NCBI GenBank assembly: GCA_937901025.1
Contig: CALCGR010000021.1
Location: 1-9,601 of the forward strand
Length of the DNA stretch: 9,601 bases
Reading direction: 5' to 3'
Source: an uncultured Bacteroidales bacterium
Lineage (GTDB): Bacteria > Bacteroidota > Bacteroidia > Bacteroidales > Paludibacteraceae
In this document: positions 1 through 7,043 of the stretch, one piece after another
Layout: each line of letters begins with the position of its first letter
Position numbering within the stretch: the stretch's first letter is position 1
The notes under the pieces: model-generated
Told to the model about the DNA's origin: nothing
Databases searched by the model: none
What the model saw: the letters and a program-made list of their open reading frames with translations, nothing else
Translations under genes and position numbers: made by a program

Positions 1-222
1 ATCGAACTCGATAAGATACGCTTCAAAGGCTATGCCTTCCAGATCGAGATGAAGTATACCGCCTTCAAGTGCGGCTTCACCATCGTGGAGGTGCCCATCG
101 TGTTCGTCAACCGCGTCCTGGGTACCAGTAAGATGTCCGGCGGTATCTTCTCCGAAGCCCTCCTGGGCGTCATTCGACTAAAAGTAAGCGGTTGGTTCCG
201 CAAATTCCCAAAAAAGAAATGA
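1..222 (+). CDS. Polyprenol-phosphate mannosyltransferase-like GT2 enzyme, C-terminal fragment
   Basis: Only the last 73 codons are present; the gene starts left of the window. The reading frame begins at base 1 and ends at TGA 220-222. The visible part runs from IELDKIRFKGYAFQIEMKY through IVEVPIVFVNR and GTSKMSGGI to a basic tail ending KKK. This is the typical end of DPM1/Ppm1-like family 2 glycosyltransferases, which move a sugar, usually mannose, from a nucleotide donor to a polyprenyl phosphate at the inner face of the cytoplasmic membrane. There is no membrane helix after the catalytic part, unlike the second GT2 gene at 1395. The donor sugar cannot be told from this fragment. Its stop overlaps the start of the next gene (ATGA at 219-222), so the two are probably co-translated. 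Confidence 0.85.
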   Translation: MELDKIRFKGYAFQIEMKYTAFKCGFTIVEVPIVFVNRVLGTSKMSGGIFSEALLGVIRLKVSGWFRKFPKKK

Positions 223-1391
223 AGAAGATAATAGGACTATTATTACTGTGTATCACGATGCTCGCCTGCGGACATCATTCCTCTAAACCCGTGACCTATG
301 CCTACGGCATTCCCGTGGACTCCTTCCGCGTGGATACGGGTATCGTCCAAAAAGGACAGACCCTAGGCGCGATCTTCCAATCCGCCGGCGTCAACCGACA
401 GCAGTTCGTGTTCGTCTCCTCCCTCACCCGCAAACAGTTCGACCCGCGCGCCTTCCGACCGGATAAACCGTATCTGCTCTTCTATCAGGTCGACGAACAG
501 CAGGAACAACACCTTTGTTACTTCGTCTATGAAGCCTCCGTGCGCGAAGCCTATGTCTTCCACCTTACCGACTCGATGTACGTCGAGAAACAGGTCAAAC
601 CCATCGAGACCGTCCACCGCTCCGCAAAGGTAGCCATCGAGACCAGCCTATGGAACGCGATGGTGGATAACCACCTGCCCGTGGACCTGGCACTCGACCT
701 GAGTGAGATATATGCATGGACCATCGACTTCTTTGCCCTCCAACCTGGCGACTCGGTATCGATGTATTTCGAGGAATACTATGTCGACTCCGTCCGCTAC
801 GGCGTGGGCCGTATCTATGCCGCTAACTTCTACCACGGCAAACAGTGGCAGGAGGCGTTCTTCTATAATCGCGAAAACATCAGCAATTATTTTGACGGTA
901 ACGGCAATAGCCTCCGCAAGGCTTTCCTCAAAGCCCCGCTCAACTACCGCCGTATCTCCTCTACCTTCACCTATGCCCGCAAACACCCCGTCTATAAGAT
1001 CGTCCGCCCCCATACGGGTGTGGACTATGCGGCGCCCGTCGGTACCCCCGTCGTGGCTATCGGTGACGGTATCGTCACCTTCAAAGCCTATAAGGGCGGC
1101 GGAGGAAACACCATCAAAATCAAACATAACAGCACCTATACCACCGCCTACCTCCACCTTTCCAAATACGCTAAGAACCTTAAGGTCGGACAGCATGTCA
1201 AGCAGGGCGAGGTCATCGGATACGTAGGCTCTACGGGTGCCAGCACCGGACCCCACCTCGACTTCCGCGTATGGAAAAACGGGGTCCCCATCGACCCGCT
1301 GAAGATGGTATCGCCGCCGGCGGAACCGATTCCCGCAAAACTCAAGGATAACTTCGCAACGAAAGTAGCGGAGTATCGCCAACACCTATAA
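219..1391 (+). CDS. M23 (LytM-type) peptidase lipoprotein
   Basis: The 390-aa product starts MKKIIGLLLLCITMLAC, a lipoprotein signal with the acylated Cys at 17, so it should sit on the periplasmic side of a membrane. Around residues 41-90 (GIVQKGQTLGAIFQSAG onward) is a LysM/OapA-like N-terminal region like that of MepM/ShyA-type endopeptidases. The C-terminal third is an M23 domain: H265-T-G-V-D269, H313 in YLHLS, and GPH346-L-D348. This family cuts peptidoglycan cross-links using zinc. The usual last motif is HxH; here the second His, normally a zinc ligand, is Asp. Asp can bind zinc, and I recall this variant in other Bacteroidota M23 proteins, so activity is possible but not certain. The ATG at 219 is preferred over an in-frame TTG at 192 because it starts the signal peptide exactly and overlaps the previous stop. 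A scaffold or activator role is the alternative. Confidence 0.9.
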   Translation: MKKIIGLLLLCITMLACGHHSSKPVTYAYGIPVDSFRVDTGIVQKGQTLGAIFQSAGVNRQQFVFVSSLTRKQFDPRAFRPDKPYLLFYQVDEQQEQHLCYFVYEASVREAYVFHLTDSMYVEKQVKPIETVHRSAKVAIETSLWNAMVDNHLPVDLALDLSEIYAWTIDFFALQPGDSVSMYFEEYYVDSVRYGVGRIYAANFYHGKQWQEAFFYNRENISNYFDGNGNSLRKAFLKAPLNYRRISSTFTYARKHPVYKIVRPHTGVDYAAPVGTPVVAIGDGIVTFKAYKGGGGNTIKIKHNSTYTTAYLHLSKYAKNLKVGQHVKQGEVIGYVGSTGASTGPHLDFRVWKNGVPIDPLKMVSPPAEPIPAKLKDNFATKVAEYRQHL

Positions 1392-1394
1392 GCA

Positions 1395-2357
1395 ATGAAA
1401 ACAATGGATATATCTGTCATCGTGCCTCTCTTTAATGAGGCCGAGTCCCTTCCCAAACTCTATGAGTGGATCGCGAAGGTGATGCAAGCAAACAACTATC
1501 AGTACGAGATCATCTTCGTCAACGACGGAAGTACCGATGCCTCGTGGCAAGTCATTGAGGACCTCAAAAAACAGGGCAAAGACACCGTGCGCGGCATCTG
1601 TTTCAGACGTAACTACGGTAAGTCAGCGGCCCTCTACTGCGGCTTCAAAGCCGCCCAAGGTAACGTGGTCATCACCATGGACGCCGACCTGCAAGACTCC
1701 CCCGACGAGATACCCGAACTCTATCACATGATCACCGAGGAGGGCTTCGACCTCGTCAGCGGATGGAAACAGAAACGCTACGATAATAAACTGACGAAGA
1801 ACCTGCCGTCCAAACTCTTTAACGCTACCGCCCGTAAGGTCACCGGTATCCCCCTGCACGACATGAACTGCGGCCTCAAAGCCTATCGCCTCGAGGTGGT
1901 GAAAAACATCGAGGTCTTCTCCGAGATGCACCGTTATATCCCGTACCTGGCTAAGAACGCCGGGTTCACCCGCATCGGCGAGAAAGTGGTACAACACCGT
2001 AAACGCGAGTTTGGGGTTAGTAAGTTCGGACTCAACCGTTTCGTCAATGGTTACCTCGACCTCATGACCCTATGGTTCCTCAATAAGTTCGGTAAACAAC
2101 CCATGCATTTCTTCGGTCTCATCGGTAGCCTGATGTTCGTACTCGGTTTCATCGCTATCATCATCGTAGGCGCAATGAAACTGCACGCCTTAGCGCAAGG
2201 CGTTCACGCCATGCTCGTAGCCGATAACCCGTATTTCCATCTGTCGATACTGATGATGGTGCTGGGCTGCATGCTGTTCCTCGCCGGGTTCTTGGGCGAA
2301 CTCATCATCCGTAACTCCCAATCCCGTAACGATTACCTAATAAAGGAGGAAATCTAA
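1395..2357 (+). CDS. Membrane-anchored family 2 glycosyltransferase (DPM1/GtrB-like)
   Basis: A 320-aa protein. Residues 1-230 are a GT-A fold: MDISVIVPLFNE at the N-terminus, NDGST at 43-47, the metal-binding DAD at 96-98 within MDADLQD, HDMNCGLKAYR at 155-165, and HRKREFGVSKFG at 201-212. Two hydrophobic helices follow, at about 236-260 and 281-304, ending in a short charged tail. This layout matches enzymes that load a hexose or a modified sugar onto undecaprenyl phosphate (GtrB/ArnC/YkcC-type); the sugar cannot be predicted. It lies three bases after the M23 gene. An in-frame ATG at 1404 (MDISV) is an equally good start and neither has a clear ribosome binding site. Its 3' end carries the Shine-Dalgarno of the next gene. 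The DPM1-like fragment at the left edge makes this the second GT2 gene of the operon, which suggests lipid-linked sugar supply for envelope glycans. Confidence 0.88.
   Translation: MKTMDISVIVPLFNEAESLPKLYEWIAKVMQANNYQYEIIFVNDGSTDASWQVIEDLKKQGKDTVRGICFRRNYGKSAALYCGFKAAQGNVVITMDADLQDSPDEIPELYHMITEEGFDLVSGWKQKRYDNKLTKNLPSKLFNATARKVTGIPLHDMNCGLKAYRLEVVKNIEVFSEMHRYIPYLAKNAGFTRIGEKVVQHRKREFGVSKFGLNRFVNGYLDLMTLWFLNKFGKQPMHFFGLIGSLMFVLGFIAIIIVGAMKLHALAQGVHAMLVADNPYFHLSILMMVLGCMLFLAGFLGELIIRNSQSRNDYLIKEEI
2342..2350 (+). promoter_or_regulatory. Strong Shine-Dalgarno for the TTG-started gene at 2359
   Basis: AAAGGAGGA lies within the last codons of the GT2 gene (IKEEI). The last G of the core (2349) is nine bases before TTG 2359. 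It is the only near-perfect anti-16S match I see before a gene in this window, and it decides the TTG start: the next in-frame ATG is at 2410, too far away for this site to serve. Confidence 0.75.
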
Positions 2358-2358
2358 G

Positions 2359-3573
2359 TTGAATCTCGACGAACAACGCGATACGATTGAGCGGGCACTG
2401 GGTGAACGAATGATCAACCATTGCCTCACTATCCTTAAAGTGTGGATAGCCGAACTCGGTGTCGATACCTATGCCAATCGCTACCATTCGATTGAGCAGA
2501 ACTACCGCTACCTCTTCGACTATTACCTCTCCTCCGACGATCCCGAACGCGAACGCTTACTCGACGAGATGACCGGCGAAGCCTACCGGCTCGTGGACGA
2601 TGTCTATGCGGATATCTGCCTCAAACGCGGACGCGTACAGGAACAACATGGCTTTGACCCAACCAGTGTCACGAGCGTCATGCGCTACTTCAGCGACTGC
2701 ATGCGCCTCCAAGACGAGGACCTCGACTGGTTCTGCGATGCCGTACAAGACGAAAACCAATCCTCCGTCGCCCTCATGGCGATAGCCGCCCTCGGAACGA
2801 ACCTCAAGGTCTTCTTCCAAGAGGACGCTATCCTCGCCCTCATCCAGTGCCTGGATTGTCCTTACGAGGTGCTGCGGCACCAGATTGGCGTTACCCTCAT
2901 CATGCTCCTCATCCATTATGATGTGCGTATCGACTTCTTCCCGAAGGTGCAAGACGCCTTCGAACAACAGATAGGCAGCGGGGAGGATATATTCGAGGTG
3001 ATGTGCGCCTTCGTCCAATCTACCACCGTCAAACTCAAAGACCTACTCAGGTCCGAAGGGTTCGACTCGGAGAACCTGCCGTCCGAACTAAAGAACATGC
3101 TCCAACAAGTCAACGGCGAGGGACAAATCAATATCGAGGAAGTACTCGACTGGAAACCCAATAACGAAAACGAATATATGGCGGGACTCATCTCCCTCCT
3201 TCCGCAGACGTGGCTATATACCGTCGTCGTGGGTGCCGACGAAGAGCGCGCCGAACGACTGGCACACTCCTACCTCGATGCCGGACTGCTCGACCTGATG
3301 TGGAACCACCTCGATAGCGCCGAGACCCGACTCGTCGAACACCTGCGCTCCGAGAAAGCGAGCGTACAAGACTACATCAACTACGGCCATATCTGTTTCA
3401 TCAAAGGCGACCGCCTCATGGCGTACGAGAACTATAAACAGGCCCGACAAATGGTCGGATCCGCAAAGAAATTCTTTGCCCTCTTCCGACCCGACCGAGG
3501 CATCCTCGTCTCTAAAGGCGTACCCCTCGAACAAGTGTATTTAATGGAAGACCAACTACTGAATATAGATTAA
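2359..3573 (+). CDS. Alpha-helical HEAT/TPR-like protein of unknown function
   Basis: A 404-aa, acidic, apparently all-helical protein with no signal peptide or membrane helix, so probably cytoplasmic. Residues 1-90 are charged helices rich in Tyr and Arg. Residues about 135-205 (VALMAIAALG to PKVQDAFEQQI) have a HEAT-like rhythm with VLRHQIGVTLIMLLIHYD. The last 90 residues (YLDAGLLDLMW, YINYGHICFIKGDRLMAYENYKQAR) look like one or two tetratricopeptide helices. I do not recognise a named family, though I recall larger helical-repeat proteins of this style in Bacteroidales. The start is TTG, one base after the previous stop, backed by a strong ribosome binding site at 2342-2350; ATG 2410 would remove 17 residues. 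It is followed one base later by ffh. A scaffold or adaptor role is inference from fold type only. Confidence 0.8.
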   Translation: MNLDEQRDTIERALGERMINHCLTILKVWIAELGVDTYANRYHSIEQNYRYLFDYYLSSDDPERERLLDEMTGEAYRLVDDVYADICLKRGRVQEQHGFDPTSVTSVMRYFSDCMRLQDEDLDWFCDAVQDENQSSVALMAIAALGTNLKVFFQEDAILALIQCLDCPYEVLRHQIGVTLIMLLIHYDVRIDFFPKVQDAFEQQIGSGEDIFEVMCAFVQSTTVKLKDLLRSEGFDSENLPSELKNMLQQVNGEGQINIEEVLDWKPNNENEYMAGLISLLPQTWLYTVVVGADEERAERLAHSYLDAGLLDLMWNHLDSAETRLVEHLRSEKASVQDYINYGHICFIKGDRLMAYENYKQARQMVGSAKKFFALFRPDRGILVSKGVPLEQVYLMEDQLLNID

Positions 3574-3574
3574 T

Positions 3575-4873
3575 ATGTTTGACAACCTGAGCGAACGCCT
3601 TGAGCGTTCATTTAAGATCCTGAAGGGTGAAGGACGTATCACCGAAATCAACATCGCGGAAACCGTCAAGGATATCCGTAAAGCCCTCTTGGAGGCGGAT
3701 GTAAACTATAAAACCGCTAAACAGTTCACCGACGAGGTCAAAGCCAAAGCCCTCGGACAAAACGTGATGAATGCCGTTCGTCCGGGACAACTGATGGTCA
3801 AGATCACCCACGACGAACTCACCACCCTCATGGGCGGCGAAGCCGAAGAGATTAATCTCAAAGGCTCCCCCGCCGTCATCCTGCTTTCCGGTCTGCAAGG
3901 CTCCGGTAAAACGACCTTCGCCGCGAAACTCGCTAACTACCTCCAAACCAAGAAGAGTAAGAAGGTCCTCCTCGTCGCTTGCGACGTCTATCGTCCTGCC
4001 GCCATCGAACAACTGCGCGTGCTGGGCGAACAGATCAGCGTCAAGGTCTATACCGAGGAAACCGAAACGAACCCCGTCGCCAAAGCCAAGAAAGCTATCG
4101 CCGAGGCTCGCACCTATGGTTACGACGTCGTCATCATCGATACCGCCGGACGACTGGCCATCGATGAACAGATGATGACCGAGATAGCTGCCATCAAGTC
4201 CGCCATCAACCCGCAAGAGACCCTCTTCGTCGTCGACTCCATGACCGGACAAGACGCCGTCAATACCGCTAAGGAGTTCAATGACCGACTCGACTTCGAC
4301 GGCGTCATCCTCACTAAACTGGACGGCGATGCCCGCGGCGGTGCCGCACTCTCCATCCGTACCGTTGTCAATAAACCCATTAAGTTCATCGGTACCGGCG
4401 AGAAGATGGAAGCCCTCGATGTCTTCCACCCCTCCCGTATGGCGGACCGCATCCTGGGCATGGGTGACGTAGTCAGCCTCGTGGAACGCGCCCAAGAACA
4501 GTTCGACGAACAGGAGGCGCGACGCATCAGTAAGAAAATTGCCCATAACCAATTCGACTTTAACGACTTCATCGGCCAACTGCAACAGTTCAAGAAGATG
4601 GGCTCTATGAAAGACCTCATGGGCATGATCCCCGGTATGGACAAAGCCCTCAAGGACGTCGAGGTAAGCGACGATGCCTTCAAACCCATCGAAGCCATCA
4701 TCGGCAGTATGACCCCCTATGAACGAGCCAACCCCGGCTGCCTCAACGGAAGCCGTAAGGAACGCATCGCTAAAGGCTCCGGACGCAGCATTGTCGAACT
4801 AAACCGGTTCCTCAAACAGTTCGAGCAGTCCGCTAAGATGATGAAGAAAATACAACAAATGAAACGCAGATAA
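3575..4873 (+). CDS. ffh: Signal recognition particle protein Ffh (SRP54 GTPase)
   Basis: A 432-aa protein of normal length for the family. The N-terminal helical domain begins MFDNLSERLERSFKILKG. The G domain shows the P-loop GLQGSGKTT at 106-114, DVYRPAA from 137, DTAGR at 189-193, TKLDGDARGG at 247-256 and FIGTGE at 271-276. The methionine-rich M domain, from about 296, has the finger loop around MGSMKDLMGMIPGM and the RNA-binding SRKERIAKGSG at 393-403. Ffh binds 4.5S RNA and ribosome-borne signal sequences and delivers them to FtsY at the cytoplasmic membrane; neither partner gene is in this window. It begins one base after the previous stop (TAATATG), the same junction as before folD, with no visible Shine-Dalgarno. 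All key residues seem intact. Confidence 0.98.
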   Translation: MFDNLSERLERSFKILKGEGRITEINIAETVKDIRKALLEADVNYKTAKQFTDEVKAKALGQNVMNAVRPGQLMVKITHDELTTLMGGEAEEINLKGSPAVILLSGLQGSGKTTFAAKLANYLQTKKSKKVLLVACDVYRPAAIEQLRVLGEQISVKVYTEETETNPVAKAKKAIAEARTYGYDVVIIDTAGRLAIDEQMMTEIAAIKSAINPQETLFVVDSMTGQDAVNTAKEFNDRLDFDGVILTKLDGDARGGAALSIRTVVNKPIKFIGTGEKMEALDVFHPSRMADRILGMGDVVSLVERAQEQFDEQEARRISKKIAHNQFDFNDFIGQLQQFKKMGSMKDLMGMIPGMDKALKDVEVSDDAFKPIEAIIGSMTPYERANPGCLNGSRKERIAKGSGRSIVELNRFLKQFEQSAKMMKKIQQMKRR

Positions 4874-4874
4874 T

Positions 4875-5744
4875 ATGACTCTATTAGACGGAAAACAAAT
4901 AGCCGCTGAGATACGACAGGAACTATCCTCCGAGATTGCCGCCCTAACGGCCCAAGGTCGCCGTGCCCCTAAACTCGGCATCGTCATCGTGGGACATAAC
5001 CCCGCGTCCGAGACCTATGTCAGCAATAAGATCAAAGCGTGTGCTCAGGTCGGTATCGAGGTCGAGAAGATCGCCCTCGAATCCACCATCACCGAGGCGG
5101 AGTTATTAGACGTCGTTCACCGCCTCAACCAGTCCCCCGACCTCGACGGGTTCATCGTGCAACTGCCCTTACCCGCCCATATCAGCGAGTCCGCCATCAC
5201 CGCCGCCATCGATTACCGTAAGGACGTCGACGGCCTCACGCCCGAGAACGTCGGCCGCGCCGCGAAGGGCCTTCCCTGTATCCTGTCCGCTACCCCGCGG
5301 GGCATACGCGAACTGCTCTCCCGCTATCATATCCCTACCGACGGCAGACATATCGTCGTCATCGGTCGCAGTAACATCGTGGGCAAACCCATGGCATCGC
5401 TCCTTATGCAGAAACATACGCAAGGCAACGCTACCGTTACCCTCTGCCATAGCCATACAAAGAACTTAAAAGCCATCTGCCTTACCGCGGATATCATCAT
5501 CGTCGCCGTAGGCCATCCGGGTCTACTCACCGCCGATATGGTCGCCCCCGGCACCACCGTCATCGATGTCGGTATCACCCGCGTGGACGACCCCGCCAAC
5601 CCCAAGGGCTACCGCCTCGCAGGGGATGTGGATTTTGATGCGGTCGCACCCCAATGCGCTTATATCACCCCCGTACCCGGCGGCGTGGGACCGATGACCA
5701 TCGTCTCCCTATTACAGAATACGTTACAAGCCTATAAGAAATGA
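4875..5744 (+). CDS. folD: Bifunctional methylene-THF dehydrogenase/methenyl-THF cyclohydrolase FolD
   Basis: A 289-aa cytosolic enzyme, full length for the family. It interconverts 5,10-methylene-THF and 10-formyl-THF with NADP or NAD, feeding purine synthesis and initiator-tRNA formylation. Visible signatures: Y48-x3-K52 (YVSNK) with the catalytic Lys, DGFIVQLPLP at 91-100, KDVDG with Asp119, the nucleotide-binding GRSNIVGKP at 164-172, and PGGVGPMT at 268-275. The common PCTPxG segment reads SATPRG here; I recall similar variants in Bacteroidota, and the Cys is not catalytic. It follows ffh by one base (TAATATG) and its stop overlaps the next ATG (ATGA at 5741-5744). MnmE on the opposite strand uses methylene-THF, so the facing genes share a cofactor, but that alone is no proof of a functional link. 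Confidence 0.97.
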   Translation: MTLLDGKQIAAEIRQELSSEIAALTAQGRRAPKLGIVIVGHNPASETYVSNKIKACAQVGIEVEKIALESTITEAELLDVVHRLNQSPDLDGFIVQLPLPAHISESAITAAIDYRKDVDGLTPENVGRAAKGLPCILSATPRGIRELLSRYHIPTDGRHIVVIGRSNIVGKPMASLLMQKHTQGNATVTLCHSHTKNLKAICLTADIIIVAVGHPGLLTADMVAPGTTVIDVGITRVDDPANPKGYRLAGDVDFDAVAPQCAYITPVPGGVGPMTIVSLLQNTLQAYKK

Positions 5745-6457
5745 AAAAACTACTCTTATCTCTCTTCATCCTCTCCCTGGCGAGTTGCTCGTATATGGAT
5801 GCCTTACAGGAGGAACAAGACATTGCCAACGGCAAACTCTTCACCGTCGAGCAAGGTTGCGTACAATATGCCGAGGGCATACAGTTTAGCTTTGACCAAT
5901 ATGGCAAACGCCAACGGTTCGACCTCTTCAACCAAACGATAAAGATCGACTCCGTCAAGACCGTGACCCTGGATATATCCATCGTCTTCAAGGATAGTAT
6001 GTTCTACCTCGTAAGCGACAGCCTCAAGACCTATTGCGAGATGCAAGCCGAGGACGTATGCGACTATATGCTCGTCTCCGTACAGGAATACCTGCTGTGG
6101 GACGGTGACTATAAACTGACGAAGACCAAGATGAAGTCCTTAGGCGACCTCGAGGTCGATGTGCTGACCAACCGTACCACCAAACACCGCGTCGTGAGTT
6201 ACGGTCGGGTAAGACTGAGCGAATCTAATTACGAAGTGGGGATCTTCGAGAGCACCTTCGCAAAGGAACTGCATAACCTCAATTCGCTGCATTATTTCCA
6301 TAATATCTCCGACGTAAGAAACGGCGACCCGTTCTCGCTCGATGGACTCAAGACCTTCGATATGTGGAAGGAGAAACGCGATACGTGGACCCAGGAGGAC
6401 CTGGTGATGTATATGACCATGCAATATCTGAATGAAGGAATAGGATCAAGCTTATGA
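5741..6457 (+). CDS. Lipoprotein of unknown function
   Basis: A 238-aa product starting MKKLLLSLFILSLASC, a lipoprotein signal with acylated Cys16. I do not recognise the family with confidence. The first half looks rich in short beta strands (GKLFTVEQGCVQYAEG, FSFDQYGKRQRFDLF, FKDSMFYLVSD), vaguely like Bacteroidota periplasmic proteins with a LolA/DUF4412-like beta sheet; that is a weak guess from pattern only. The second half has more helix, including DMWKEKRDTWTQEDLVMYM. Three Cys besides the lipid-bearing one, at 40, 99 and 107, could form a disulfide in the periplasm. The start overlaps the folD stop and the stop overlaps the start of the next gene, both as ATGA, so it is probably made together with the membrane protein downstream. 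No surface-export motif is evident after Cys16. Confidence 0.8.
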   Translation: MKKLLLSLFILSLASCSYMDALQEEQDIANGKLFTVEQGCVQYAEGIQFSFDQYGKRQRFDLFNQTIKIDSVKTVTLDISIVFKDSMFYLVSDSLKTYCEMQAEDVCDYMLVSVQEYLLWDGDYKLTKTKMKSLGDLEVDVLTNRTTKHRVVSYGRVRLSESNYEVGIFESTFAKELHNLNSLHYFHNISDVRNGDPFSLDGLKTFDMWKEKRDTWTQEDLVMYMTMQYLNEGIGSSL

Positions 6458-7023
6458 AAAAATATCTCTTAACCCTACTGATGGGTCTGATCTTCGTGCC
6501 GATGATGGCACAACAGAGTGTCGTGATCGAGGGCAGCCTGCCCCAATTACCCCGTACTACGCGTGTGGGTAACCTCTACTATGTAGGCGACACCGTACTC
6601 AAGAAAGCGGGTTATGAACGCTACTTACAGCAGACCTGCACGCCCGCCTATCAGGTCTTCCATAAGGGACGGGTCTTAGCCACCGGCGGATGGTGCCTGC
6701 TCGGTGTCGGCGGCGCTTGCGTAGTGACGTCTATCCCACTGCTCCTCTGTACGGCTACCTACCTCTCGCCGGTCGTGAGGATGGCACTCGGCTTCCCCTC
6801 GCCTACGAGTACGGAAGCGATCGTTAACTTCCGTATCGGCTTCGGCTTGGTCATCGGCGGCGCGGCCGCCGTCGTAGGCTCGTTGGCATTGCTGAACTTC
6901 GGTTACGATAAGCAGCATGGGGCCGCGAACATGTATAACGTCCACGCTAACCCGAACGCTCCCGCCTACTGGTCCCTCACCGCCTCCGGCACCAACGGCC
7001 TCGGCATTGCCTATAATTTCTAA
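6454..7023 (+). CDS. Small membrane protein of a Bacteroidota-type family, function unknown
   Basis: A 189-aa product. Residues 1-20 (MKKYLLTLLMGLIFVPMMAQ) look like a cleavable signal peptide. A short exported part follows, with LYYVGDTVLKKAGYERYLQQTC, then two hydrophobic segments at about 76-103 and 125-147, both rich in Gly/Ala (LLGVGGACVV, GLVIGGAAAVVG). The tail ends in GLGIAYNF. From memory, this layout (YYxGD near the N-terminus, two Gly-rich helices around a loop, YNV, and a final NGLGLxxNF) recurs in many uncharacterised Bacteroidota proteins. The aromatic final residue resembles an outer-membrane beta-strand end, but two helices argue for the inner membrane; the location is open. 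It is coupled by ATGA to the lipoprotein upstream and is the last gene before the convergent hairpin. Confidence 0.8.
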   Translation: MKKYLLTLLMGLIFVPMMAQQSVVIEGSLPQLPRTTRVGNLYYVGDTVLKKAGYERYLQQTCTPAYQVFHKGRVLATGGWCLLGVGGACVVTSIPLLLCTATYLSPVVRMALGFPSPTSTEAIVNFRIGFGLVIGGAAAVVGSLALLNFGYDKQHGAANMYNVHANPNAPAYWSLTASGTNGLGIAYNF

Positions 7024-7043
7024 AATAGGGAAACCTATTTCCC
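7023..7043. terminator. Candidate bidirectional terminator hairpin between convergent operons
   Basis: AAATAGG at 7023-7029 and CCTATTT at 7034-7040 form a perfect 7-bp stem around a GAAA loop on the plus strand. A second pairing, GGGAAA 7028-7033 with TTTCCC 7038-7043 around CCTA, overlaps it and excludes it. The element covers the 11-base gap between the two stop codons and uses the last codons of mnmE. TCTAAA at 7019-7024 and TTTAGA at 7053-7058 could add an outer stem to the second pairing. No long T-run follows on either strand, so classic intrinsic termination is uncertain. Confidence 0.45.

Noticed and set aside
192..218. TTG start nine codons upstream for the M23 lipoprotein
   Set aside because: It would put charged residues ahead of a complete lipoprotein signal that begins at ATG 219.
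1254..1262. M23 gene as a pseudogene because of the HxD motif
   Set aside because: The frame is intact with all other metal and catalytic positions present, and the variant occurs in related proteins as far as I recall.
648..1385. Open frame of 245 codons on the minus strand, antisense to the M23 gene
   Set aside because: Same cause: it mirrors the M23 coding frame, shows no domain and would conflict with the operon.
3608..4585. Open frame of 325 codons on the minus strand, antisense to ffh
   Set aside because: Ffh on the plus strand is unmistakable. The antisense frame is a by-product of C-ending codons, its translation is an Asp/Gly/Glu/Leu-rich mix without motifs, and it has no start context of its own.
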